From Caprimulgus europaeus (lineage: Eukaryota; Chordata; Aves; Caprimulgiformes; Caprimulgidae), in the NCBI GenBank assembly GCA_907165065.1, contig OU015524.1, positions 34,849,295-34,913,294 of the forward strand: a DNA stretch of 64,000 bases, written 5' to 3'. The position numbers and the translations under genes were made by a program. Of the stretch, positions 45,400 through 57,890 are shown piece after piece (positions within the stretch are counted from its first letter, which is position 1; every line of letters begins with the position of its first letter). The notes under the pieces were generated by a model. That model was given only the letters and a program-made list of their open reading frames with translations, was not told the DNA's origin and did no database searches.

Positions 45400-45760
45400 C
45401 TTTCCGCGCTGGCCGAAAAGGCCGCGGAGGTAAAGCGCTGCGCGCACCCTCCGCCGCCCTCCCCGCCCGCCCCACTCGGGACTGCAGCCTCCCGCGGCTC
45501 GCATATTTCGGCCCCCAGCTCCCTGCCCTGCTTTCCTGTCGGCCGCTCCACAGACCCTCTTCCTCCACCCTTTCTGCCCTGCCGATGGATGCACGTTCGG
45601 GTCAAAATTCACCTTGCCCGTGGGAATTGCTCCAAAGTCCGGAGGAGCCATATGGGGGGAGGGGGGCAGCAGGGGACAAATTGTGATCACGGTCATCATG
45701 CACCCCCCTCAAGGCCTTCACTTTTCAGACACAGTGATTTCTTAGCACGTATGTGCTAAA
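45400..45760 (-). promoter_or_regulatory. VEGFA core and proximal promoter (predicted)
   Basis: There is no clear TATA box. A GC box reads GGGGCGGGCGGGG on the gene strand (45474-45461), followed by GGAGGGCGGCGG, in line with the Sp1/Egr-1-driven human promoter. Transcription probably begins within about 100 bp below this, near 45,370-45,420. Further upstream are two HIF-type ACGTG cores at 45,592-45,596 and 45,746-45,750. The exact start site is not visible. Confidence 0.6.
45742..45759 (-). promoter_or_regulatory. Candidate hypoxia response element in inverted repeat
   Basis: TTAGCACGTATGTGCTAA has perfect 7-base arms (TTAGCAC and GTGCTAA) around GTAT. The gene strand reads TACGTGC, the same TACGTG core as the human VEGFA hypoxia element. 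The CAGGT ancillary half-site expected about 8 nt further on is absent. HIF binding is inferred only. Confidence 0.4.
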
Positions 45761-45799
45761 GGGGTGGAGAGGGGGTCATCCTCAGTTGGGTTTTCTTTC

Positions 45800-48700
45800 T
45801 CTTTACCCAGTGCCAACCCCGCTCGGCTTAGGGGTCCTGTCTGCACTGGCTGAGCGCTGCCCCGGGGTGCAGAAGGGTGTCGTACTGAAGGGGTGAAGAT
45901 TTTGCAAGACAAACCCCACCCTGCTTTCTGGGAAGGTATTTGAAGGGCAAAAAGGCAGCTTTGTCTCACTGGGCTTACCGCAGGCATTCCCCAGCTGAGC
46001 TCCTTCGCCGGTGTCACACACAAAATTTCCTCGTATGGGATATATAGTAACAATATGCGTGTGTCAACATATATAAATCTCCCTCTTGCCAGTGTCCTCC
46101 AAGGGCCTTGGGTGGCAGATGGAGTGCAAGTCCAGGCTGACAGATTCCTGGGGCTCACCATGGGCTGGAGGAAGGGGAAGAGGAAAAAGACACTGAAGAA
46201 AGAAAAGGCCATATTATCATTCGAAAGCAGGTATTCCAGTGCTGTGCCACAGACTCCTACTGACACAGGCAAAGCGTCGGCTCTATAGAGGCACCTGCTG
46301 GCTGAGGGAAACATGAAACAGAAAAGGAAATAAAAATCTTTACTTTCAGTCACTCTTAGACCTGTACTTCCCTTTGTTTATTTCTTAAAGATTTTGTGTC
46401 ACCCCTTGGTGCAGTACATGGGGATGTCACCCAGGTCACAGTGATCCCGAGGAAGGCTGGGAGATGAGTGACAGATCTGTCTGAGCAAGGAGAGAATCCA
46501 GCTCATGTCTGACCCCTCCACTGCCCCGGCTGTGGGGTCGCACCCCACACCCCTGGTGCCCATGGCTTGTCTTCTGGGCGAGGGGAGAAATCCAGCCTAG
46601 TCAGAAACCCACAGGCCAATATAATCTCTTTCCCCTCAGGGATCATGTTTCTACAGAGGAGTGGTGGATGTTGTTCAAACATTGCAAAAGAAACCCTTTT
46701 TCGAGCTCTCTCAATTTTTGTTTAACTAATTGTTGCAGAGGATTTCTGAAGAAGCAAATATCCATCCAAATTACTGGAGATTCCTGTATTCAGCATGCAA
46801 TTGCCAAAAATGTCCTCCAAGAGATGGGGACATTTCAGCCCCCCACCATGGGAAAAAGAGGGGATATTTCAGTAACTGAAGGTAAAGCCAAACTAAAGTT
46901 CCCGGAGGCGGGAACCCCTTTCGACTCTGTTGCAGTTCATTGTGAGCAGCTCCCTTCTCACGCCAGGCCTCTGCACTTCAGATCAGCAGCAAGCAGACAG
47001 CTCACTCAGTACTTTTTTCTCTTTATTTGGTAGAAGGTCCTAGGTGCCTTTTCCCATCCCGCTAGGCGAGCGTTTTATGAATGAAGGTAGCTCTACTGCA
47101 AATAACCTGCAATTTTAACACTCCTCTGGATGGTCAATATCCTTCCAGCAGCTGCACTGCTGAAAGTCCGGCACAGAAATCTCACAGAAAAGATTAAATC
47201 CACGAGTGGCAAGGGGGAGCCTTATCCCCTTAAAGCTACAATGTACTGTAAATAATGTACAGAACCCAGCTTCTAAAATTACCACTACAGGATTGCTCAT
47301 CTCATCTTACGTTTCATCTGGATCCTGTGATCTTCCCACCTGCCAACATCCTGCTACCAGGACAGCGGTGTATGTGAAGTTTGTGCAAATGGTCATGTAC
47401 TTGCCTGAATTCTGGTGCCAGCAAGGACATTCATGTGCCTTCCATGTTAATGTTACACCGTAATAAATACTGATATTGCTACAGAATCTACAGTGTTCGT
47501 GCTAAGACCACTCACTGAAAAAGCAGATCAATATGTGTCCAGGCTATGCTTCTTTATTAGCCTTGTTATCTTTCCCATGTCGAAGGCTCCTGAGACAGAA
47601 AGAAAGACCACATCGACAGGCAGGATTTTAAATATGGAATACCTAAAAGCATGAGCTCCGTGTTTAGGCACTTAAGGGAAGACGTGTGATTTGCAAAGTG
47701 GCTGAGTGATGACTTATTTGGAGCTGTGAGAAGCTGAGAACTTTTAAGAACCTGACCATAATCTAGGACTTCATCTTACAGATTTAATTCAGTGGAAGCT
47801 TTGGCATTGACTTCAAAGGGCACAAGATCAAGCCCTTATTTAGGGTCTCAGAATACAAAATTAGGAGCCTAAATTTAGGCATCCATTTTTTAATACCTTG
47901 ACCCATGTTAGTAATACCCTTCGTCTAATCCCTCTATTTGACCCGAAAAGAGAGGAATGTCAGTAACTCTTTACTGTCTCGCCTAAAAGAACCTGTGGCT
48001 GACAAGGGGAAAATGCAAGAAACACATTCCCCACACTTTGTTTATTTTTTCTCCCCTGTCTCAGATCCCCAAAATAACAGCTAGAGCAACATTAGCGGAG
48101 GAGCTCAGGCCCACTTTGAAATTGGAACAGGAAATGTGAGAAATGTGGACATTAAAAAACAAACGAAACAAAACAATATTTTCTTAGAATTACATCTTGT
48201 GGGCAAGTCCAGGGGGAATTTGGATTTGGATAATCTAAATTAGGAGAGAAGTCAGGGAAACAAAGAGTAATTTTAAACATTTTAGTGCCAGAGCTATTTC
48301 TTAACACACAGCTCATTCTCTTATTTCAAATATAGTTCCTCAGGGCTGAGCATGGAGAACAGCACAAGGAAAATCAACGTCTCGACCCGGCCTTCTAGCA
48401 GATGTAGAAAAAAGGCCAGAATGGAGTGAGCTGTTGAGAGAAGCAGCCAGGTGAACAGATCCTAAACGTCCTGCGGTATTTGAGGTGCTTCCTTCCCTGT
48501 AGGAAATCACAGAGATACAAGATGCAGTAACCAGGCTACGGCTGCCTCGGCTGCAGCATGGTCACAAGGCAGCTAATCAATTAACCGCACAATCCGTATT
48601 ATTGTGATTATTTCTGTGTCGGTTGCGGTAACAGGGAAGGGAGCAGCTGTAGGTATAACAAAAGGTTGCTCCTCTGAGATGCTTTGCCAACGCTCCCTCT

Positions 48701-51700
48701 GCTGTGGTATAAATAGAATACATGCAGCGGGCACGGGCAGCGCTCGGCTCGTATTTGCAGGCATTAGAGATGCCCATGCACCACCCACTGGCAGTTTCAC
48801 TTGCCTCTGTCACTCAGGAGTTTGTCCAAAGATCTGCAGCTCCTGGAAAGAGAGAAAAATGCTCATGAACGCACAGCACCATCCCTCACTCTGTCCTCCT
48901 GGGTTGATTTTGTACCCTGGGTGCTTCTCCCAGAGTCAATAATTACAGCAGGTTATGAGGTGTTGCTCCCCTTTCCTTACTCTCCACCTATATTTTCCTG
49001 TCTCTCACTAGATCTTTGTATGATCCTTTTGCAGCAGGCAGCAAAGGCAGTGACAAGAGAGTGGAGGTAACAGGACAGGTCCTCAGCCATCAGCAGGATT
49101 GTTTTAATAACTACAGAGAGATCAAGAGACTCAAACAGCTTTTTTCCTGCCGAAACTACTTGTACTGTCAGCCTAAATGTACACTCATCTTGACCCGGAC
49201 TTGCATGTCCCCAGCTAATAGAGCTGGTAGTAACATACACACACGGTTATGGTGATAGTACTTCACCTTACACTTACATCACAGTCCCTGGAGAAGGGTC
49301 TGATGGGGCAGCCTTATGTATTAAATTATTTCCTGGAGGGGAGAATTCATTTGGGCTCATTTATATTCATTTGTCCTGGAGCTCATATTTTACACTCCCA
49401 GCACAGGGAGTGGGTGTTATTCATGGCTATGGGTCTAAGAACCAAAGGCTAATTTCAGAAAAGCTGTTCTGTTGTTTGAAGTCGATCACTTGATGTTTGT
49501 CCCAGGTGCTGGACACATGTTGCTTGCTGAAGGAGGTATGACTTGGCCTCAGATTTCAACATTTTGGTAACTACCAAACAAAAATAAAACTAAACTCAAG
49601 CATGTTTACCCCTCCCCTGCAAATCAAGTGGCCTTTAACAATATTGACTTGAACAATACATAAACAATAAAATTTCAACAATGAAATCAGAATCACAACA
49701 GTGACGCATCAAATGAGTACAGTAACAGAGGGACACAGAAGATGGACAGTCAGCATGTGTAGTCCTCTGCAAAGATAAGCAAATGGGATTTCAGTTCAGA
49801 GGAACCTGCAAAGCATCTATTCTATGTGGTGTGGGCCACAAAGTCCCTCCCAGCACCTCACACCGCACTTCAGAGCTGTAGTAAAGGACAAATACCACAA
49901 AGGTAATGTGTCACAGAAAGGGAAGAGAGCAAGGCTGTCTCCAAGCCCCAACGATGGCAGTCTGTGGTTTGCACCAGTGCCCCACATGACCATCAGTGCC
50001 AAAGAGAAAGGTAGCAAACCCCAAGTGGTGATGCCTATCTGACCAAGGCAAAATGCCCTCCTGCCCACAGATCTGACAGTTGGATTAAATGCTGGAATCA
50101 TGGTGATAGGGTCACAGATACACCTTGTCACAAATCATCTCTTTTCTCTGGCTGCTCACTTGCCAGTACTCCCCTAGAAGGAAGAAGCTGCAGCAGAAAC
50201 CCTGATACCTCCTTCTCCTTCCAAGGCAGGAGAAACCCTTCCTGTCTCTATTCAGGAAGTGTGAGATGATTGCTGCACAAGCATGGTGCCAACAAGCGCT
50301 GACCCAACCTCCTCTCAGATCTGCTGGGTGAGACTTAAATGCCCCTCTGCAATGAGAGGAAGAAATTTGAGAGTTGTTACTTCTGTAGGGTGAGAAGCTG
50401 GGGAGCAGCTCCTGGCCAGCCATTTGTGGTTCCTCATTCCAGGGTACCAGACGGGTGTGAAATGTATTTGCACCAAAGTGATACCCATGCCTCTTCCTTA
50501 GCAATTAGAGTCTGAGGTGGAGAACCTCCCCGTCCCCAAGCACCACTTCCCCACAGGTGACTCTAGACTTCCTTGCACCACTTCCTCCTCCCACCTCCTT
50601 TCCCAGGAGTAACTCAGGATTGTCCCAGATTCACCGCTATGAATGACCTGGGGCCTGATCCCTTCAGGAAATCCTCCCCACTTAACCGTGCAGGCTATAA
50701 ACCCCAACCAGAGGATGCTCCAATCAAATCTACAACTGGATGCCGGTTAAATACTTCCATACTGAAACTAGATCATTATCTGATGTGTAAACCACAAACC
50801 ATACGTAAAATTGTAAAACTTCCATATCAGAGGTACATTAATGTCTGGCTCAACAGTCCAAAAGCATGCAATGCTTTTTTTTTTAAATAACAAACTTCAA
50901 CAAATTGTTTTGAATAAATGGAAATTTGATAACTCTTTTGAATCACAGTTTACACAAGATAGTATTTCATTTTTGTCAGGACCATAGAGCGTGTTGAATA
51001 CACTTCAGTGAGCAATTTCATGAGCACATTGGGTTGCTCAAAGCAGGGGAGTTTTCTTAAATTCCTTCTGTCTCTGGACTCTACAAATGAACACACACCT
51101 TGGTGGCTGTCTTCCCAGAGCCACACCTTCACACCCAAAACATGACTGGGCAATACTCCAATAAATAAATTATCAAAACAAGGGCAAATAGGCTGTTAGG
51201 AGGTTCATAGATTCTACAGCTCTCAATCTTCTGGGAGAGTACTTCTCTGCTCTGGAACTGAAACGCAGCCCGTATGGCATTTCTTGAGAACAGAATTTGA
51301 GAGAGCTCCTTCCTCATCCCTAACCAAGCTCATCAGCCTCCTCCTTGCTAATTATAATTTCCCAAATTCCTTTTTCCTCTCAGCATTTCGAAACAGAGTT
51401 CTTAGGGCAAACCTTGGAGCAAAAAACTTTGATCCAAACAGCTTCAGCTTGGGACAACACTTCACTAGTGTCAGTTCTGTGAAAATTTCATTTACATCAG
51501 TAGGACAAAACATAGTCAAGGCTTAAGATGCCTGAGATGCCAGAAATGCCCCTTTTCTTACAAATATGATATTCATAAATAAAACTATTTTGAAGAAGAT
51601 TGGCAAAATCTGAATTGGGTAATAGGTTTTCTGATGTCACCAATTCACAGAAAGATCAACATTAAAAGCCCAGATGATTTAAAACAAAAACTGTAGGGGC

Positions 51701-54700
51701 AGCTACTCATAAAACTGTCATCCATCAACAAAATCAAAGTTCAAACATATGATCAGTTTCATCATTTCCAGCTTAGTTTCTACTCATCTAAAAAGAAGTG
51801 GTTTTTCTGGAACTAAGCTGTAGGTCAAAGAGCTTAGCTTCTGACCTCTATAGTTTGATAGAGAAGTTGCTTTTCAATATTATTTTTATTCCCATATATG
51901 TTATTTTTCTTCCCAAGGGGCAATATTAACTCTTCCAAAGGACAATGGACAGAGGGAGGGGTCTGAGTTTGCAAATCTCCAATTAATATAACATATTGTC
52001 TCTATCCTGGTAGCAAAAAATATAAGAGCAGCTTTACCTCATCCCCTTCCTGGACATTTCAGAAGAGTTATGTTGTGGGTGGACTAGCATCTAATCCGCT
52101 CACAAATCATATCTTATCCACTCACATTTTAACCATCTGCATCATGTTGCAGGACAGCACAGGACCATCAGGGCAGTGCTCCAAACCTGCACAGGGCAGT
52201 GCGCTCTTACCATTACAATGTGAGGCAGCAGCACTAGGAAAGAGCAAGCTGCCTTCCTAGCAAAGGAAAAGACACAGTCCTTGCTCCAAAAAATCTTGCT
52301 ATGAAGTACCTATGTACATATCAGTTTATTTTCGCTGAAAGTGAGCCATAAAACAGCTCTTACAAGGAATGCATTTGTATCTGGATAGCCTGTTTCCAGA
52401 GCCAACCAGTTTGCAAATACAAGAGAAGCAGGCTGAGTTGGAATAAAGCTTCCCTCACCCTTTAGAAATAGCAGCACGCTATTTCTTTCCATCTTCCTTT
52501 CTCGTTTACCCCAAAAGTTTCAAAAGCCCCAAAATATCCTCTCTTCCCCAGACTAAATACTTAAGCCACTTTACCTTTTAACGCTCGCAACCCTGAAGCT
52601 TGGATGGGATAAAGCCCCTCCTGCCCATTCAAAATACCTTTATGGCACAGCTGGAGCTGCGTGCCATTAGTTTTTGGGGGACTGGCTTATATGTCTCCCC
52701 GCTGCCATGCGCAGTCCTGAGCTGGGGCCCCAGGACACGCCTGACATCAGGACAAGACAATCGTTTTCTGAGGCAACATCCTGAGTACATGTCACTGGCT
52801 GTGAACCAGGGCTGTCAGCAAAACAGCTTTTGCTTCACTCAACATCAGCCCAGTTAGGTGAAATAACGTGACCTGAATCCCGTTTTCAAAGAAATGATTG
52901 CACAACTCTGTGCTATCTGTGAAAACAATTAAGCAAATGAAGCCAGGCAGCAAACTCAATGCAAGAGTAAGTGTATTTCATGGAACGCCGTGCCTGGCTA
53001 GGTAGCCCTGCTCTGGAGGCCAGCAGCCTGGTCCCTGGCACTTCTGCTCGCTCTCCCCCTTACACACTGACCCATTTCACTGCATTTCACTTGAGGAGTT
53101 TGCTTTGATCCTTTGCAGCTCTGGCATACTCAGATGGAGGGACCCTGCAATGGCAAATGGCTCCAGCTGCAAAGCTCTGCTGAAGCAGCACTTGGGCCTG
53201 TGATTTAGCTGGCCTGCTCTGTTCAAAAGGAAGGTGGCTTTGCAGTCACTGAAGGAGAGAGATGACTTCCAAAACAGAAATACCTTACTTGTTTTGTACT
53301 TCAGTTCTTTCACTAATGAACACCTCTGCTGTGTGTGTCCCCATGTTCCTGTCCTGCCTGGGACTGAGGAGAGGTCTGGGCACATGAGTCTGGGCTGGGC
53401 AGAGAGTGCACGGTGAGGAGGTGGAACAGAGGCCACTAGAGGAAGTGCTGGTGGAGGGTCTGTAGCCCTTCACCCAGGGGACCATACCTAGAGGATTCCA
53501 TGGGAAGAGGACAACCTGTCAGTTCACCATGTAGCAAAGCACCTCTGACACACTGGAGACATTGAGAAGCCCAAGGGCTACCACCTCGGAGAATGAAGTG
53601 GTTGCCAAGGGAGTTGTCTTCTTTAATAACATACATCCTTGACCCAGGTGCAGACCATGTGCAGACTGGCCTCGCTGCTGGACAGCATCCTATGCTGCAG
53701 AGAGCTGAGGCCAGTGGCTGGGGGCTTGTGCCAGGTTTCGGTCGAAAGCACTTGCCTTTAATTTTGCTCTGGACTGAGCAGTGGGAATGGAGGAGCTACA
53801 TCAGCCAGCACCGATTTCATCTGGTCAAATGTTTGGTGTACTCAGATGACTCAAGACTCATTAAGCAGCTGCTGAGGTTGCCTGAGCCAGCTGCATTTCT
53901 CCAACATGCACGTGTGTTTCGGAGAGCAGCTATTGGGTCGGCCACCTGCTCTCCCAGATGCTGGCAGGGGGAAGACTGGGAGGACCATGCTGGCACTTCT
54001 CTCCTGGCATCCCACCTGTACGTATCTGGACACCTAGGAGAACAAAGGTCTCTGATGGGGTCACCACTGAGGCGAGCCCCCAGTGCAGGATCAATCTCCT
54101 CACCAGCCATGGCCAAGTAGCAGAAACCAGGCATGAGCCACTTGGAGGTCCCTGCACACTGCTGGACAACAGAGGCACCCAAGTACACAGCTGGAGCCAG
54201 TCAGCACAACAACTCTGTGCCACCTTACGGAAGATGGCCTGTGCTCCGTCATTACTGACACCTTGGGGACAGTCAACTGGTGGCAAACAGAAAAAAAATA
54301 TCCAGGGCAGTTTATTGGAGGCTGTTCCTGTCCCAAAGGCACCAAAGCATGTCCAACTCCAAAGGACAGCAGGATTAAGAGCAAAACAGCCAGTTACATC
54401 CCAGGAGACTTGTAACTTGTACATATTTATACTGACCAGCACCAGTAGCGTCTAGTCTAATGTGGGAGGTGATCCCACAACAGCTAGCACACATCAGCAG
54501 GCAGAACAGAGGCAGAGCCGGGTAGGAGGGATCAGGATGGACCTTCCAAAACACCTTCCTTTGGTGGAAACTCATTCTTTATTGATATTCTGCACTAGAT
54601 GAAGACTACTAACTACAGAACTAAAAATGAATTATTGATTACTTTGCAGTCAAATGAGTGTGACTCAATGTGATTTGTTATGGGCAAACAGAATAAAGTC

Positions 54701-55589
54701 CAAACTGCTAATGTGCAAACCTGGAGTTTTAAAAGGGCCAGTTTCCAAAGCTGAAAACAATTCAGCTTTGAGCTAAATCAGCTGGGAGAAAAACACAAAT
54801 GGACAAAATGGATTAGTCGGGAAATTTAATATTTTTATTGATGCTGAAATATCACAATTGAGAAGAAGGCTGGTTTGGAGGGAAAATAAAGCAGTCACAA
54901 AAATTAAATACATAGACATTATGTTCTCTGTGTGGATTTTTGTGTATGGAGATACAAGGGGGGAAGAGAGAAGCTGGAAGCAATAATTACTTTGACTGAT
55001 AATTTCATTGGTTGCAACTGTAGAATATTGATAGAGGGAGCAAAAGGACAGGAAGATATTTGTGGACAGTAGATTTAAGGGCAGTAAGACAGTGTTTTTC
55101 AAGGAAAGTCAAAACAAAAGATATTATAAAACAATTCTGGTCCATTTCTACATGGAAATAGTTGTGAAATAATTATCCAATAATGATACAGCGAACAGAC
55201 GTAGCCAACAAATATGACTGTTGTAGACTTTGGACAGTGACGACACGTATTTCCTTCCCAATAGGGACTATGGAGATTTTTAAAGATTTAACAGAAGTGT
55301 AAGAAGCCTGAAGGCAGAGATTTAGATTGAACACACAAGAAAAAACCCCTCCATAAAGCATTAAAAAGAGCTGGCAGAAAAAGATTCTGAGAGGCTTCGA
55401 TAAGTTTTGGAAAAAGGGCTTCATAGGCCTAGAAATAGGGAGACATTGTGTCAGTATTACAGTGACTATATAGAGAAGGTTGCGTGGCAATGCAGCAAGA
55501 TACCCAGAGAGCTGGTGGAGCCTCCATTCCTGAGCTTTTCAATTAGTAAGAAGGAATTAAATGGGATAGCATAATTCACATCAGTGAGC
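45800..55589. other. Upstream flank of VEGFA without recognised gene
   Basis: Short open frames only. About 47,630-47,890 carries phrases such as TTGACTTCAAAGGGCACAAG and AGCCTAAATTTAGGCATCC, which look like an old amniote interspersed repeat that I cannot name. A TATAAATAG box occurs at 48,708-48,716 on the plus strand. No gene was recognised. Confidence 0.65.
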
Positions 55590-56712
55590 CTAGATATGTA
55601 GAAAATGGATCTGGTTAGACTAACGACCACTTCTGCCAGTGAGATTACAAGTTTGCTTGACACAGGTAACAGGGTTGATGTCATTTACTTGGACTTCTTC
55701 AGACTTTTTTAATTCATGCCATAGGATGATATAAAATAAGCATGGATCTTATTAAATGTATTTAAAACTGGCTAACTAGCAGGTCTCAGGAAGTAACACT
55801 GTAAGTGAAGAGTCACCATTTGGCAGGTAGTGCTTTTGGCCCAGCTCCTTCAAATCCAACTCAGGAACATATACAAAATTATTCCTATTGAAGTCTGAAG
55901 ATGGCACAAAGAGGGAACTATTAAATAATGAAGTGGATATGTGTTTGGTGCAGAACAATACAGATTGCCTGGGCTCATGTAAACATGATGTATTTTAATG
56001 CAGAAATGTATGACTCACAGCTGTGGAAGAAAGCAGGAGACTCCTACCAAAAGGGATTTTCTACCCAAGCAATCCAGAAATCTGGAGAGGACTTAGAGGT
56101 TATGGATATATCTGCCAGGGTGAAATATGGTATCAAGGGTAACAAGATCCCAGGCTTCAAAAAAGGAAAAAAACAGGAAAAGGGAGGTTGCATTATCTCA
56201 GCCTTCAGCACCAAGACAATGCTGCTCGGATCACTGCATAGGCGGGGAGGAGTTGGGGGGTTGCTGAGAAGAGCCAGAGGATGACTGCAGCACTGGAAAA
56301 GATGCCATGGAGTAGAGCTGCCAGGACACAGTCTGTTTGTTGTATGAAAGAGAAGGTCATGGGTGATTTGGTCATGGCATATAAGAGTCTTACACTGGAT
56401 AGCAATGCAATAACAAATGGTTTTCTTTGGTTTAGCTGTTACAAATATTAAAAGAGCCAATAGGGGGAAACGATGCAAGGTGATCTTGAAGATTAGAAAT
56501 GAGGCAAAAATACATCTGACGAAAATTACAAGAAGCTCTGGTGGATTTTTTTGAAAACTTGAAATTTTTCAGTTGTTTATTTTCTAGAAACGAGTTTTAA
56601 CGTTTCTCCTTAATTCAAGCAGGGATGAGTTTAGGAAGATCCTTTGGCAGGTGTTATATAGATCAGATGTGACGGTCACCACAGTTCCTTCTGCCCTATG
56701 TTTCTGAGTCTG
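55590..56712 (+). mobile_element. Ancient CR1 LINE remnant (reptile-like CR1 ORF2 and 3' end)
   Basis: A decayed copy on the plus strand. Recognisable stretches include TGGATCTGGTTAGACTAAC, GATTACAAGTTTGCTTGACA and TTGATGTCATTTACTTGGAC, the reverse-transcriptase region of old amniote CR1. TTTAAAACTGGCTAACTAGC follows, and the tail near 56,650-56,712 reads GTGACGGTCACCACAGTTCC then TTCTGAGTCTG. No frame stays open for long. Similar CR1 families are abundant in crocodiles and turtles. The left boundary is uncertain and may extend toward 55,380. Confidence 0.7.
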
Positions 56713-57104
56713 TTACAAAAGTTGACGGATTCTATGGGTGTATTTGTTGCTCACTCTCATTGTAATAGGGATTCATGCCTTCCTGCTGGTCAGTCAGTGT
56801 TGTTTCTCTGCATGGAGTAGCAATTCTCTTCCTGATGGCCTCTTTTCTTCCTTCATCTCTACAGCCATCAGCAGCAGTCTGCTTCCTTACCTTCCTTCCT
56901 GCTTTCCACAAGGTTCAAACTCTCACAGGCCACTCCTGGCTTCCCACAGTTCCAACCCTGTCCCAGTGTGCCAAATTCTCCACACTCCTCCAGCCCTGCT
57001 GCTACTGTTAAATCTCGAGAGACGTCTCTGGAGAAAGACTCTACAGATGCCCTGAAAGATGCCCATGTCTCTCTCTTCAGCTAGAGAACAGCTATGCAAG
57101 TGCC

Positions 57105-57275
57105 TCAGACTTGAGCCAGAGGCAAATTTTGGGGCAGCTAAAGGCAACTTTTGAGCAGGTAAGGCAACCCTGATGATGAACAACTTGCCCAGGTCATGCC
57201 CCGGGTTTGTGGCAGAGCAGGGAAGAGACCCAGAGCAGACTCCCATCTCCTGCACCAGCGTTCAAACCCTCGGAC
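57105..57275 (+). repeat. MIR-like SINE remnant (weak)
   Basis: AACTTGCCCAGGTCATGCCC, GGCAGAGCAGGGAAGAGACC and a CACCAGCGTTCAAACC end resemble the MIR 3' part. Confidence 0.4.
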
Positions 57276-57872
57276 CACGTTTGGTCTGTCGGTTGGTTTT
57301 TCCCCTAAGAGCGAGGTGACTAAATTTTCGTGCTGCCCACACTCCCCCCTGCTGGTGACACTGCCGCTCGGCCCTCGCTGCGGGCTGGCCGGTCCCCGAC
57401 CCCACCAGAATTCTGGGTACTTCCAATTCTCCAGGTGAGACACAGAAAAAGATCACGATAGAATAGGTCACCCCAGAACTCCTGGTCCTGAGCCTGGAGG
57501 TACACAGGATTAAATATCCCTCACCCATGTGTTTTGACAGGGCATGAATTTCAGCCTGGATGTGGGGAGCAATAAGGAATGCCTTCTTTTTTCTGCTGAT
57601 GCTAGCAAGAAAATAAAGCCCATGTAAACACAGGCACCCAAGCCAAGGAAGCCTCTGCCTGTGAACGCCACTGCAGGAAAGACTCAACAGCATCAAAGGG
57701 CTACAGAGGCTATTGGGCAGGCGTGTGAACAGGAATGGCATTAGCTTGAATGTTACCTCACACTTTGCATGACTCATAGCTGGAAGTGGGAGCGCAATCC
57801 CATTACCTGTGCCCTCTGACAGTACGGTCATAACCCCATCAGAAATAGATTGCTAAAAATTAACTTATTAGT

Positions 57873-57890
57873 ATTGTTGTTGTTGTTGTT
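57873..57890 (+). repeat. (TTG)n microsatellite
   Basis: Five to six TTG/GTT units ending in ATTAC. Confidence 0.8.

Larger units (their letters stand above)
44326..45400 (-). other. VEGFA: VEGFA 5'UTR (predicted extent)
   Basis: GC-rich leader upstream of the start codon. The 5' boundary is an estimate, from the GC box at 45461-45474 and the roughly 1 kb length of the human leader. A block near 44,737-44,752 (TTGAAACTTTCCGCG) resembles the human leader segment TGAAACTTTTCGTCC. A block at 44,514-44,540 (AGCCGGGCTTATGGAGGGG) resembles the human segment carrying its short uORF. It contains several AUGs, each followed within two or three codons by a stop. The human leader carries two internal ribosome entry sites; whether this one does cannot be seen from sequence alone. 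Confidence 0.65.
43830..45500. promoter_or_regulatory. CpG island over VEGFA exon 1, leader and promoter
   Basis: CpG dinucleotides are frequent and GC is high across the start of intron 1, exon 1, the leader and the GC-box region, with an AT-richer dip at about 44,950-45,130. This is the usual setting of a vertebrate developmental promoter. Many long open frames here on both strands result from the composition. Confidence 0.8.

Noticed and set aside
45390-45400. An AUG that would open a roughly 100-codon uORF ending at 45,098
   Set aside because: It lies at or above the estimated transcription start, so it may not be in the mRNA. The frame is composition-driven and has no recognisable peptide.
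44724-45605. A 293-codon minus-strand open frame over the VEGFA promoter and leader
   Set aside because: It runs from promoter sequence into the leader in a frame different from VEGFA, is Arg/Gly/Ala-rich from GC content, and has several overlapping rivals on both strands. It is useful only for showing where the human-like L-VEGF frame ends.
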